A stretch of DNA of 64,000 nt. It comes from DASZTV01 sp035548125 (GTDB taxonomy: Bacteria > Actinomycetota > Actinomycetes > JAFAQI01). Position 1 is the stretch's first letter. Each line of letters starts with the position of its first letter. The position numbers were made by a program, and so were the translations under genes. The stretch covers positions 1 to 64,000 of the forward strand of contig DASZTV010000068.1 of NCBI GenBank assembly GCA_035548125.1, written 5' to 3'. Below, piece by piece: positions 7,949-16,426 of this stretch. The notes beneath the pieces are model-generated. The model was not told the DNA's origin and did no database searches. It saw nothing but the letters and a program-made list of their open reading frames with translations.

Positions 7949-10900
7949 ATGAACGTCAGGCCGACAGGTTCACGCCTCGCGAGGCGTTGGGGATCCGCAG
8001 CAGTGGCGATCGGATCGACGGTGGCCGTGCTGGCCTCCCCGCTCGCCATCGGCTCCGCGAGCGCCGCAACCGGCACCGTGTCCATTCAGCCCGCCTCCGC
8101 GAACCAGAACAAGCCGGTCTCGTCCACCGCGACCGTGACCGCGGACGTCACGCCGTCCTCGGCGACGGTTCTCTACACGGTGACGAGCGGCCCGGACGCG
8201 ACCTCGCCGAACCTCAAGGGCCTCGCCTGCACGGCGCCGCCGGCTGCGACCGTCAACTGCGCGATCCACAACGGCGGGACGTCGGGCATCGACACGGTCG
8301 TCGTCTTCGAGGACATCGACAGCGACGGCACCTTCAGCGGTGGTGACATCTCCGCCACGACGACCGTCACGTTTTCCGGCGCGCCGGCGTCGATCAACAT
8401 CACCCCGGTGCGGCTGCCGTCGTCCCACAATGTGACGACCGAGGCCGACACCTGCGAGGTCTACAAGGTCTCTGCGTTCGACGCCTCGCAACTGCCCTCG
8501 GGCGACCAGGACATCCTGCTGAAGGTCGTCGAAAACACGGCCAGCAACCCGTCAAGCAACATGTTCACCTTCTATGACGTCAATGCCAGCCACCATTGCA
8601 CCGTTCCCGGCGGCGGCCCGATCTTCACCGACCTGCCGAACCCCAACCACGAGGAGACCGCCTTCGGCTTCGGCCACACGGGCAACAACGGAAGCTTCGA
8701 GATCGGCCTGGTGACGACGACGGCCGGCAGCGGCTCGCTCGAGGCCTGCAACACGGGCGGCTGCGTCAGCGCTACCGTGTTCGACACGGACCAGGTCACG
8801 TGGGGTCCGGGCGGGCGGGACGCAATCGCCTCGCTTCAGGTGACGCCGACGAGCGCCGACGGCTACGCGGGTACCACTGCGACCTACACGGTGACGGCAC
8901 TCGATGCCGCCGGCAGCCCGGTCGGCAACGTCCTGGGGTCCATCGACGAGCAGGAGACGAGCGGACCTGGAACGGTCGCTCCGACCTCGTGCACCAACAC
9001 GACCGACTTCACGACCGGTCAGGTGACCTGCACGATCACCAGCAACAGCCAGGGCACCGTGAACGAGACGATTTTCGCCAACAACGGTTCCGCGTCGTGC
9101 AACCACACGGGCGGCCCGGACTCGTGTGAGCCGCAGACCTTGGTGACGGCCACATTCCGGGCGTTTCCGACGTTCAACAGCCACGCGTTGACCTGCGTGC
9201 AGCAGCTCGTCGCCGGGGGCCACCAGGGTCAGGGCGTCTCCAGCTGCACCTTGCCGACCAGCCAGAAGTCCGTGGCTTTCAGCGAGACGCTGAAGAACAA
9301 CGGAGTGCCGGTACCGGGCGCGATCGTCACCTTCACCGCGACGGGGACCCTCAACGGCTCGCCGGCGACCAACACGACGGACGTCACCACCGATGCGAAC
9401 GGCGTGGCGACCTACACGGTCAACAACGTCGCGCCGCGAGCAGGCGACAGCATCGCGGTGTCGACCAAGATCGGCGCCACTTCGCTCGACTCCTCGAACG
9501 CATCGTGGGCCACGCCCGCCGCCACCGCGCTCGATCTGGTGCCGTCACCGCAGTCGGTGACGAAGGGTGGCCTGGTGGCGGTGAAGGCGACCGTGGTCGA
9601 CCAGTTCGGCGCCGGCTTCCCGACGTCCACCGCACTGACCTACATCGTGGCCGGCCGCAACAACGGCCAGAACGGCGTCGTGTCGACCGGTTCCGACGGC
9701 TCAGCGACCATCAGTTACACCGACACCGGCGTGAACCCCGGCTCGCCGACCGACACGATCACGGTGACCGGGCCCGGCCTGAGCGGGAGCGCGAGCGTCC
9801 TGTTCATCAACGGATCCACCACTGCGTCGACCGTCGTGCTCGACACCAGCGGTAACGGGACGTCGGACGGGGTGTGCAACGCGTCGGGTCACACAGCGGC
9901 GACGAACGTCGCACTGACGCATGAGACCGAGGTGTGCGCGGTGGTGAAGAACAACTTCACGACCCCGGAGGCGCTTGCCGGCAAGACGGTCGTCTTCACC
10001 GTCAGCAGCGGTCAGGTCGGCGCGCACAACGGGCTCAGCTCTGCCAGCACCGCCACTTACACGGCCACGACCGACATCAACGGTGTCGCGTTCGCGGACG
10101 TGACGTCGACCAAGTCGGGCGCTCAGACGGTGACCGCGACCGCTGACACGGCGAGTGCGAGCGGAACCGTCACCTACGCCACTCCCACGCCCGCCGCCGC
10201 GCGCAACATCGCGGCTGCGCCGGCGAGCGGCACGGTGACGGCGGGTACGCCGCAGAAGTTCACCTTCACCGTGACCGACCAGTACGGCAACGGTGTGCCG
10301 GGCGTCTCGGTCCTGGCGACCCAGAGCGGCCCCGGCATCCTGGCCAACGGCAACTCCACCGTCATCACCGACAGCAATGGGCAGGCCAGCGTCCAGCTGA
10401 CCACCCAGGCCACTGACACCGGGTCCGGGACGGTCACCGGCAGCATTGCGGCCGGCGGCAACCAGTGCGCTCTCGCGGCCGGTAACCCGGCTGGCGCGAC
10501 GGCGGGTAACTGCACCGCAGTCGCGACGTACACGATCGGCGCGCCCGTGGTGCCGGCCAGCCTGACGCTCGTGGCGGCGCCGGGTGCCCGGGTCGGCACG
10601 GAGGAGCTGCTCGCGGCGACCGTGAAGAACAACGACGGCACGCCGGCGGTCAACCAGGTGGTCCGCTACCGGATCACCGGCGCCGACTCGGCGAGCGGCT
10701 CGGTCGTCACCAACGGCAAGGGCGTCGGCCTGTTCGGCTACCTGCCCAAGCACAGCGGCAAGATCCACGTGACGGCGTACGACGACGTCAACGCCAACGT
10801 CGCGCAGGACGCCGGTGAGCCGCACGGCACGCTGAACGTGTCGATCGCCAAGGTCACGGAGCACCCGACGATCCACCTGACGTCGCGCTCCGGCACGGTC

Positions 10901-11134
10901 ACGGTCCACGTGACCTCGCACCCGAAGCTGTCCCACGCGAAGGTGACGTACTACGTCAAGCACAAGGGCAACTTCACCAAGATCGGGGTGGGCCGCACCG
11001 GCCACCGCGGTCACGCGTCGCAGACCTTCGTCGAGGGCATGGGCCACAGGTACACCTTCCGTGCGAAGGTCACCGGCAAGTCCGGGGTCGCGACCGGAGT
11101 GTCGAAGTCGAAGTCGATCAAGGTGAAGAAGTAG
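7949..11134 (+). CDS. Large secreted Ig-like (Big-1 type) repeat protein 3
   Basis: The protein has 1061 residues from the ATG at 7949, chosen over the in-frame GTG at 7931 because AGAGAGGA sits just upstream of the ATG. The signal peptide spans about residues 1-40, ending PLAIGSASA. An early acidic segment (EDIDSDGTFSGGD) resembles a Ca2+-binding loop. Big-1-like units follow, including TVVDQFGAGFPTSTALTY, a segment nearly identical to protein 2 (GKTVVFTVSSGQV ... NGVAFADVTSTKSGAQTVTATAD), and TVTDQYGNGVPGVSVLATQ. Another acidic loop (DDVNANVAQDAGEP) precedes the basic terminal domain (~970-1061). It is closest to protein 2, so these two probably arose by duplication. No anchor motif is visible. 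Confidence 0.87.
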   Translation: MNVRPTGSRLARRWGSAAVAIGSTVAVLASPLAIGSASAATGTVSIQPASANQNKPVSSTATVTADVTPSSATVLYTVTSGPDATSPNLKGLACTAPPAATVNCAIHNGGTSGIDTVVVFEDIDSDGTFSGGDISATTTVTFSGAPASINITPVRLPSSHNVTTEADTCEVYKVSAFDASQLPSGDQDILLKVVENTASNPSSNMFTFYDVNASHHCTVPGGGPIFTDLPNPNHEETAFGFGHTGNNGSFEIGLVTTTAGSGSLEACNTGGCVSATVFDTDQVTWGPGGRDAIASLQVTPTSADGYAGTTATYTVTALDAAGSPVGNVLGSIDEQETSGPGTVAPTSCTNTTDFTTGQVTCTITSNSQGTVNETIFANNGSASCNHTGGPDSCEPQTLVTATFRAFPTFNSHALTCVQQLVAGGHQGQGVSSCTLPTSQKSVAFSETLKNNGVPVPGAIVTFTATGTLNGSPATNTTDVTTDANGVATYTVNNVAPRAGDSIAVSTKIGATSLDSSNASWATPAATALDLVPSPQSVTKGGLVAVKATVVDQFGAGFPTSTALTYIVAGRNNGQNGVVSTGSDGSATISYTDTGVNPGSPTDTITVTGPGLSGSASVLFINGSTTASTVVLDTSGNGTSDGVCNASGHTAATNVALTHETEVCAVVKNNFTTPEALAGKTVVFTVSSGQVGAHNGLSSASTATYTATTDINGVAFADVTSTKSGAQTVTATADTASASGTVTYATPTPAAARNIAAAPASGTVTAGTPQKFTFTVTDQYGNGVPGVSVLATQSGPGILANGNSTVITDSNGQASVQLTTQATDTGSGTVTGSIAAGGNQCALAAGNPAGATAGNCTAVATYTIGAPVVPASLTLVAAPGARVGTEELLAATVKNNDGTPAVNQVVRYRITGADSASGSVVTNGKGVGLFGYLPKHSGKIHVTAYDDVNANVAQDAGEPHGTLNVSIAKVTEHPTIHLTSRSGTVTVHVTSHPKLSHAKVTYYVKHKGNFTKIGVGRTGHRGHASQTFVEGMGHRYTFRAKVTGKSGVATGVSKSKSIKVKK

Positions 11135-11153
11135 GAGCACACAAGCACCGATG

Positions 11154-11187
11154 GCGAGGGGTGGTTCCGATGGGGGCCGCCCCTCGC
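11154..11187 (+). terminator. 15-bp hairpin terminator after Ig-like gene 3
   Basis: GCGAGGGGTGGTTCC (11154-11168) pairs with the segment 11173-11187 (three G-T pairs) around a 4-base loop, 19 bases after the stop. There is no T tract. Confidence 0.65.
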
Positions 11188-11329
11188 TGCATCTCGTGAC
11201 GAACGGTCGCGCAACGGCACGCGAAGCGCCGTTGACCTGCGCCATCGGTCGTCCGGAATGTGGTGGAATCGTTACTAACTCACCGCGAGCGGGCACTGGG
11301 TCCGTGGCGGCGTGGGAGGAGACCCCGGC

Positions 11330-14200
11330 ATGATCTCGACCTTCACATCGGCTCGCGGAACCCGCTGGGCCGGTGGCGTCCTCATCGCCGCCGCGTCTGC
11401 GCTGAGCATCGGCGTGCTCGGGCCGATCGAGAGCGCTGCCGCGGCCACGCCCACGGTTGTGACCATCTCCCCCTCGGCCGTGACCATCGCGTCTGGTGGC
11501 TGCGCGGCGCTCACCGTGCACGCGACCCCGGCCGGCGTGAGCACCATCACCCTGCAGGCGACGGAGACCGCGGCTGCCAACCCCTCGCCGCTGTCCATCT
11601 GCACGCCGAGCGGTGGCGACACCGCGTCGCAGCTCGCCAACGGGGTGTCGGGAGGGTCCGCGGGTCTCCCGCCGATCATTCCGCCGACCGACGGCACCGC
11701 GACGCTGCGGATGAAGGTCGACACCGACGCCAACGGGTTCGCCACCGTCGGTGTGTCGTCCTCGCTGGCCGGCTCGGTCAGCGTCGTGGCGTACTACAAC
11801 AACGGCGCCAACGCGGCGCCCTCCGCGTCGAACCCGAAGAGCAGCGCAACGACGGTCACGGTCGTTCAGGGGGGCGCCGACGCTGTCAGCAGCCTGACCG
11901 TGTCTCCGACCTCTTCCACCCAGTACGTCGGGTCCGGCGTGACCTACACCGTCACGACGGTGGGTGAGGGCGGCGTGCCGATCAGCGGCATCGAGGTCGA
12001 TTACGTGATGTCCGGCGTCGATACCCAGGTTCCGGTGCATCAGTGCGGCGTCCACACCGACTCCAACGGCGTCGCCACCTGCACCATCACAAACGGCGGA
12101 GCGGCGGGTACCGACACGATCACCTTCTACGTCAACGCGTCGGGCGGGAGCAGTGGCCCCGACAGCGGCGAGCCGCAGGCGACCGCCACGGCGACGTTCG
12201 CGGCGCTGCCGGGCGGCGGACCGGTGACGATCGCCGCGACCTGCAGCAACACCCGGCTGTCCGGGCCTGCCACGACGCCGGTGGTGGAAACCTGCACCAA
12301 CTCCACAGCCACTCACAACGTCACCTTCACCGCGACGGTGAAGAACACGTCCACCCAGGCTCCGGTGTCGGGCGTGGTCGTCAGCTGGAACCGCAGCGGC
12401 ACGGTCGGTGACTCCACGCTGTCGGCGCAGAACTGCACCACCAACGCATCGGGTGTCTGCTCGATCACGCTGACCGAGCCGGCGCCTTTCAACGGCCTCG
12501 TGCGGTCGCTGGTGGCCTCCGTCGGCTCGACGAACGCCACTCCGACCCCGGTCTCGGCCGGTTGGGAGAGCCCGGCGCCGACTCGGCTCACCGTGAACCC
12601 GCCGCTGCAGACGACGAGCAACGGCGGTACGTCGGCGTTCACCGCCCACGTTCTCGACCAGTTCGGTGCCGACTACGCAACGGCTCAGGGCATCAGCTGG
12701 CTGGTCACGGCGGGCCGTAACGCCGGCAAGTCGGGCACCGCCACCACCGGCGCCAACGGCGCCTCCTTCGGCTTCACCGACACCGCCCCCTCGTCCGGGA
12801 CCACGACTGACACGGTGCAGATCAAGGACACCACCACGACGTCGATCGCGCCGGTGAACGCCACGGTCAACTACATCGCCGGCTCGACGCAGGCGGGACT
12901 GCTGGCGCTCGACGTCAGCGGCAACTGCGACGTCGCCGCCCCGGCATCGACCAACAGCAGCGCGGTCGGAGCGAACTCGATCAAGGTCTGTGTGCTCGTC
13001 ACCAACTCCAGCGGCACCAAGCTGCCCGGCAAGCCGGTGACGATCGCGGTCAGCATCGGCCGGGTCGACACGGCTGCGTCACCGGGATCGAACCCGAGCC
13101 CGTCGGTGACGGTCGACGCGGACGGCAACGGAGTCGCGACCGCCTGGGTGAGCTCGACGACGGCGGGCACGCAGAACATCACCGCGACGGCGGACTCCAA
13201 GGTGGCCGGCGCCACGGTGACGTATTCGACGTCGGTCGCCAACCTCAAGACCGTCAAGATCGCGCCCGCGACGACCGAGGTCGCGCCGGGCGCCAGCCAG
13301 TCGTTCACCGCGACCGCTCAGGACGCCAACGGCAACCCGATCTCCGGCGCGTCCTTGCTGTTCGTGGTCAACGGCCCGGGCACGATCGACGGCGGGAGCA
13401 ACCAGTTGCTGCTCACCGGCGCCAACGGCACCGCGAGCGTCGTGCTCAACACCACCTCTGCTGACAACGGGGCCGGCTCGGTCACCGTCTCGGTGCAGAA
13501 CGACATCAACACCCAGTGCCACGTCACCGGAGGCGCGTGCAGCGCGGTCGCGAGCTACACCGTGAAGGTCGGCGCCAAGTCGGCGGCGTTGCTGCTGTTC
13601 CCGCAGAAGAACGTCACCGCGGGCAACGGAAGCGCGGAAGGCGTCGAGGCGGTCGCGCTCAACTCAGACGGCTCGCCGGCGCCGAACATCCTGGTCCGGT
13701 TCACCGTGACCGGTGCGAACAGCGCCACCGGGTCGGCCACCACGACCTCCTCCGGCGCGGTGATCTTCGCCTATGACGCCGTCAACGACGGCATCGACAC
13801 GATCGCCGCGTACGAGGACCTCAACAACAACTCGGTCAAGGATCCCGGCGAGCCTGCCGCGACCACCAACGCGACGATCTTCCCGGCAGGGTCCCACCCG
13901 GGCGCCACGAAGGAGCACCCGTCGCTGGTCGTGAGCCAGAAGCGCGCCAACTCCCACCAGGAGAAGCTGACGCTCAACGTGACCAGCCACCCGCGGCTGG
14001 CCCGCGCCACGGTCACCTTCTACCAGGTGAAGAAGGGCGTGCGTCACAAGATCGGGAACGGCACCACAGGATCCAAGGGCAAGGTCAAGGGCACGCTGAA
14101 GGCGGGCCACGGCCTGACCCTGAAGTTCCAGGTGAAGGTCAAGGGCAAGGCAGGCGTGAAGAGCGGTTACAGCAAGGTGGTCAAGGTCCACGTCAAGTGA
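11330..14200 (+). CDS. Large secreted Ig-like (Big-1 type) repeat protein 4
   Basis: The protein has 956 residues from the ATG at 11330, preferred over the GTG at 11312 because GGAGGAG lies between them at ribosome-binding distance from the ATG. The signal peptide differs from the others (ASALSIGVLGPIESAAA, cut near residue 37). Ig-like units include TVKNTSTQAPVSGVVVSW, HVLDQFGADYATAQGISW, LVTNSSGTKLPGKPVTIAV and TAQDANGNPISGASLLFVV. The acidic loop (EDLNNNSVKDPGEP) and basic terminal domain (~865-956) are conserved. It is the most divergent complete member and the last of the array. Its terminal domain is richer in Lys than in His. Confidence 0.86.
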   Translation: MISTFTSARGTRWAGGVLIAAASALSIGVLGPIESAAAATPTVVTISPSAVTIASGGCAALTVHATPAGVSTITLQATETAAANPSPLSICTPSGGDTASQLANGVSGGSAGLPPIIPPTDGTATLRMKVDTDANGFATVGVSSSLAGSVSVVAYYNNGANAAPSASNPKSSATTVTVVQGGADAVSSLTVSPTSSTQYVGSGVTYTVTTVGEGGVPISGIEVDYVMSGVDTQVPVHQCGVHTDSNGVATCTITNGGAAGTDTITFYVNASGGSSGPDSGEPQATATATFAALPGGGPVTIAATCSNTRLSGPATTPVVETCTNSTATHNVTFTATVKNTSTQAPVSGVVVSWNRSGTVGDSTLSAQNCTTNASGVCSITLTEPAPFNGLVRSLVASVGSTNATPTPVSAGWESPAPTRLTVNPPLQTTSNGGTSAFTAHVLDQFGADYATAQGISWLVTAGRNAGKSGTATTGANGASFGFTDTAPSSGTTTDTVQIKDTTTTSIAPVNATVNYIAGSTQAGLLALDVSGNCDVAAPASTNSSAVGANSIKVCVLVTNSSGTKLPGKPVTIAVSIGRVDTAASPGSNPSPSVTVDADGNGVATAWVSSTTAGTQNITATADSKVAGATVTYSTSVANLKTVKIAPATTEVAPGASQSFTATAQDANGNPISGASLLFVVNGPGTIDGGSNQLLLTGANGTASVVLNTTSADNGAGSVTVSVQNDINTQCHVTGGACSAVASYTVKVGAKSAALLLFPQKNVTAGNGSAEGVEAVALNSDGSPAPNILVRFTVTGANSATGSATTTSSGAVIFAYDAVNDGIDTIAAYEDLNNNSVKDPGEPAATTNATIFPAGSHPGATKEHPSLVVSQKRANSHQEKLTLNVTSHPRLARATVTFYQVKKGVRHKIGNGTTGSKGKVKGTLKAGHGLTLKFQVKVKGKAGVKSGYSKVVKVHVK

Positions 14201-14203
14201 CTA

Positions 14204-14223
14204 ACCGGACCTGACAGTCCGGT
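14204..14223 (+). terminator. Short hairpin after Ig-like gene 4
   Basis: ACCGGAC pairs perfectly with GTCCGGT around a 6-base loop, three bases after the stop. It is weaker than the other terminators in the array and has no T run. Confidence 0.45.
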
Positions 14224-14262
14224 CTGAGCCTCCTCGCGCCACCCGCCGGCTTCCGCATGCGC

Positions 14263-14314
14263 GATAATGGATGTCAGCCGTTCCCCCGCGGGAGCGAGCG
14301 GACACGAGCTGACA
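14263..14314 (+). promoter_or_regulatory. -10 box and leader hairpin of the DUF3117 gene
   Basis: GATAAT at 14263-14268 is a good -10 element. Just downstream, TGTCAGC (14272-14278) and GCTGACA (14308-14314) are inverted, with an inner TCCC-CCGC-GGGA stem. The transcript would therefore start within or just before a long hairpin that ends 16 bases before the start codon. No clear -35 was seen. Confidence 0.4.
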
Positions 14315-14330
14315 ACGAAGGAGCACGCGC

Positions 14331-14498
14331 ATGGCTGCCATGAAGCCGCGGACGGGCGATGGTCCGCTCGAGGTGACCAAGGAAGGGCGCGACATCCTGA
14401 TGCGCGTGCCTCTCGAGGGTGGCGGCCGCCTGGTCGTAGCGATGACCCCGGACGAGGCCACCGCTCTCGGTGACGCGCTGAAGTCAGCGGTCGGCTGA
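14331..14498 (+). CDS. DUF3117 family microprotein
   Basis: This 55-residue protein starts MAAMKPRTGDGPLEVTKEGR and ends in TPDEATALGDALKSAVG, the full typical length of the DUF3117 family of actinobacteria. GAAGGAG at 14317-14323 gives a strong ribosome-binding site for the ATG. The family is nearly universal in actinomycetes and lies near glgC in M. tuberculosis (Rv1211, from memory), as here. Its biochemical role is not established. The sequence suggests a short beta-hairpin protein (RVPLEGGGRLVVAMT) with a C-terminal helix. Confidence 0.9.
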   Translation: MAAMKPRTGDGPLEVTKEGRDILMRVPLEGGGRLVVAMTPDEATALGDALKSAVG

Positions 14499-14551
14499 GC
14501 CCGACGAGGGCGAGCGCCGCTCCCGCCGTCACGGCCGTCCGCGGGCGGCTC

Positions 14552-15988
14552 GTGGGCGCGGGGGCGACCCTCGCGATCCCGACCGTCCCGCGCAAGCGTG
14601 GGCTGCCCGAGCTGGGTGCCGGCGCCGACGAGCTCGTCGCGCTCGGCGTCGACGCGGCAGCCTTCCTGCGCGCGGAGAGCGCGACCGGGAAGGCCGGTGA
14701 GCTGGTCGCGATCCCGGTCCATCGCGACGGCGTGGACGCAGTCGTGCTCGCCGGCTCGGGTGATGGCTCACCCGCTGCGCTGCGCAAGACCGCTGCCGCG
14801 CTGGCCCGCCGGGCCAAGGGGTCCCGCTCGCTGGCGACGACGCTGGCCGCCGGACGCGAGCCGGATGCGGTTCGTGCCCTTGCGGAGGGCTTCGGCCTGG
14901 CGGCGTACCGGTTCTCTTCCGGAAGCGGCGAGCCGGCCAAGCTGAAGCGGGTGAAGCTGGTCGTCGAGAACCCGGCCGAGCTGCGCGATGCCCTCCGTCG
15001 TGCCGGCGCCACCGTGGCCGCGGTGCACCTCGCCCGCGATCTCGCCAACCAGCCGTCGCTGGAGAAGACGCCGGAATGGCTCGCCGCGACAGCGGCAGAG
15101 CGCTGCGAGGCTGCGGGCGTCACCGTGCGCATCCGTGAGGACGCAGAGCTCGAGGCTTCCGGGTTCGGTGGCATCGTCACCGTCGGTCGAGGCTCGGCCC
15201 GGCCACCGCGCCTGTTGGAGGCCTGCTGGGATCCCGCCGGCGCCGCCCGGCACATCGTTCTCGTCGGCAAGGGCATCACGTTCGACAGCGGTGGGCTGTC
15301 GATCAAGCCGCCCGACGGCATGATCGCGATGAAGACCGACATGGCCGGTGGTGCGGCGGTCATCGCCACCATGACCGCCCTTGCGGAGCTTCAGATCGAC
15401 GTGAAGGTCACCGCGCTCGTGCCGATGGCCGAGAACATGCCGGGCGCCGACGCGGTCCGCCCTGGCGACGTGATCCGGCACTACGGCGGCACGACGAGCG
15501 AGGTGCTCAACACCGACGCCGAAGGTCGCCTGGTGCTGGCTGATGCGCTCGCGTACGCCGCGGCCGAGCTCAAGCCCGACGCGATCGTCGACATCGCGAC
15601 CCTCACCGGCGCGGCCTACCTCGGTCTCGGCAAGCGCCACGCCGCCTTCTACGCGACGACGGACGGCCTCCGCGACGAGCTGTCCGAGGCCGCCACAGCC
15701 GCCGGCGAGCGCCTGTGGTCGATGCCGCTGGTCGAGGACTACCGCGACGCGCTCGACTCGCCGATCGCCGACCTTCGCAACGTCGGCGAACCCGGCAAGC
15801 ACTACAGCGGCGGGTCGATCACCGCGGCGCTGTTCCTGCGGGAGTTCGTCGGGCGGGTGCCGTGGGCACACCTCGACGTCGCCGGACCGGCGCGGTCCGA
15901 CGCGGAAGAGGACGAGGTCACCAAGGGGGCGACCGGCTACGGCGTGCGCACGTTCCTGAGGTGGCTGGAGGCGCAGAGCGCCGGCTAG
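14552..15988 (+). CDS. pepA: Leucyl aminopeptidase (M17, PepA-like)
   Basis: The 478-residue product is a cytosolic dinuclear-metal aminopeptidase that removes N-terminal residues from peptides. The C-terminal catalytic domain carries the family signatures: GKGITFDSGGLSIKP (~239-253, metal and catalytic Lys/Asp), MKTDMAGG (~260) and NTDAEGRLVLADAL (~320-333, metal Asp/Glu and catalytic Arg). The N-terminal domain is divergent, as usual. The GTG at 14552 is the first possible start after an in-frame stop at 14471 and has no good ribosome-binding site, so translation may be coupled to DUF3117 53 bases upstream. The stop overlaps the convergent lipoprotein B gene by four bases. Confidence 0.9.
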   Translation: MGAGATLAIPTVPRKRGLPELGAGADELVALGVDAAAFLRAESATGKAGELVAIPVHRDGVDAVVLAGSGDGSPAALRKTAAALARRAKGSRSLATTLAAGREPDAVRALAEGFGLAAYRFSSGSGEPAKLKRVKLVVENPAELRDALRRAGATVAAVHLARDLANQPSLEKTPEWLAATAAERCEAAGVTVRIREDAELEASGFGGIVTVGRGSARPPRLLEACWDPAGAARHIVLVGKGITFDSGGLSIKPPDGMIAMKTDMAGGAAVIATMTALAELQIDVKVTALVPMAENMPGADAVRPGDVIRHYGGTTSEVLNTDAEGRLVLADALAYAAAELKPDAIVDIATLTGAAYLGLGKRHAAFYATTDGLRDELSEAATAAGERLWSMPLVEDYRDALDSPIADLRNVGEPGKHYSGGSITAALFLREFVGRVPWAHLDVAGPARSDAEEDEVTKGATGYGVRTFLRWLEAQSAG

Positions 15989-16356
15989 CTCTTCTTGGGC
16001 TTCGACGTAATGGTCGGCTTGGCGGTCGCCTTGTTGCGGGCCTGCCGCACGATGTCCTCGACGTTCGCCTGGTCGGTCTTGTCCGCGGTGCTGCGGTAGG
16101 TGACCGTCAGCGTCTTGGTGTCGGGGTAGTAGATCTCGCTCTGAACGCCGCGCATCAGCGCCAGATTGCCCAGGTACTTGTTGGCCTTCGCCGACAGGTG
16201 GTGGAACGACTGATCCTTCACGGCTTTCGCCGTGTTCTCGCCTGCAGGTGCCGTGGCCTTGGGTGATCCGCCGGAGGAGGACCCGGAACAGCCGGCCAAC
16301 GCGGCAACTGTGACGCCGGTGAGAAGAACTGGGACGACGCTGCGACGAATGATCAT
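15985..16356 (-). CDS. Small lipoprotein B, paralogue of lipoprotein A
   Basis: This 123-residue protein has a hydrophobic N-terminus and a canonical lipobox LAGC (Cys ~22), then a Ser/Gly linker. The C-terminal part holds MRGVQSEIYYPDTKTLTVTY and a helix, matching GVRAVTYYP...LQVYF of lipoprotein A (3772-4260) in pattern and spacing. The tail is Lys/Thr-rich. The ATG is preceded 7 bases away by TAGCAT (minus strand, 16364-16369), consistent with a leaderless transcript. It is divergent from glgC and converges on pepA with a 4-base overlap. Function unknown; it would be anchored on the outer face of the membrane. Confidence 0.75.
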   Translation of the reverse strand: MIIRRSVVPVLLTGVTVAALAGCSGSSSGGSPKATAPAGENTAKAVKDQSFHHLSAKANKYLGNLALMRGVQSEIYYPDTKTLTVTYRSTADKTDQANVEDIVRQARNKATAKPTITSKPKKS

Positions 16357-16426
16357 CTATCGAATGCTAACCGCGACAGGCGGCGATAAACCCGTCACGG
16401 ATTTCCGGTGCTGAGACAATGGCCGT

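Noticed and set aside
9701..12649. A 982-codon open reading frame on the minus strand through Ig-like genes 3 and 4
   Set aside because: It spans the end of one signal-peptide protein and the start of the next, is Arg/Asp/Val/His-rich like a high-GC shadow frame, and crosses the hairpin terminator at 11154.
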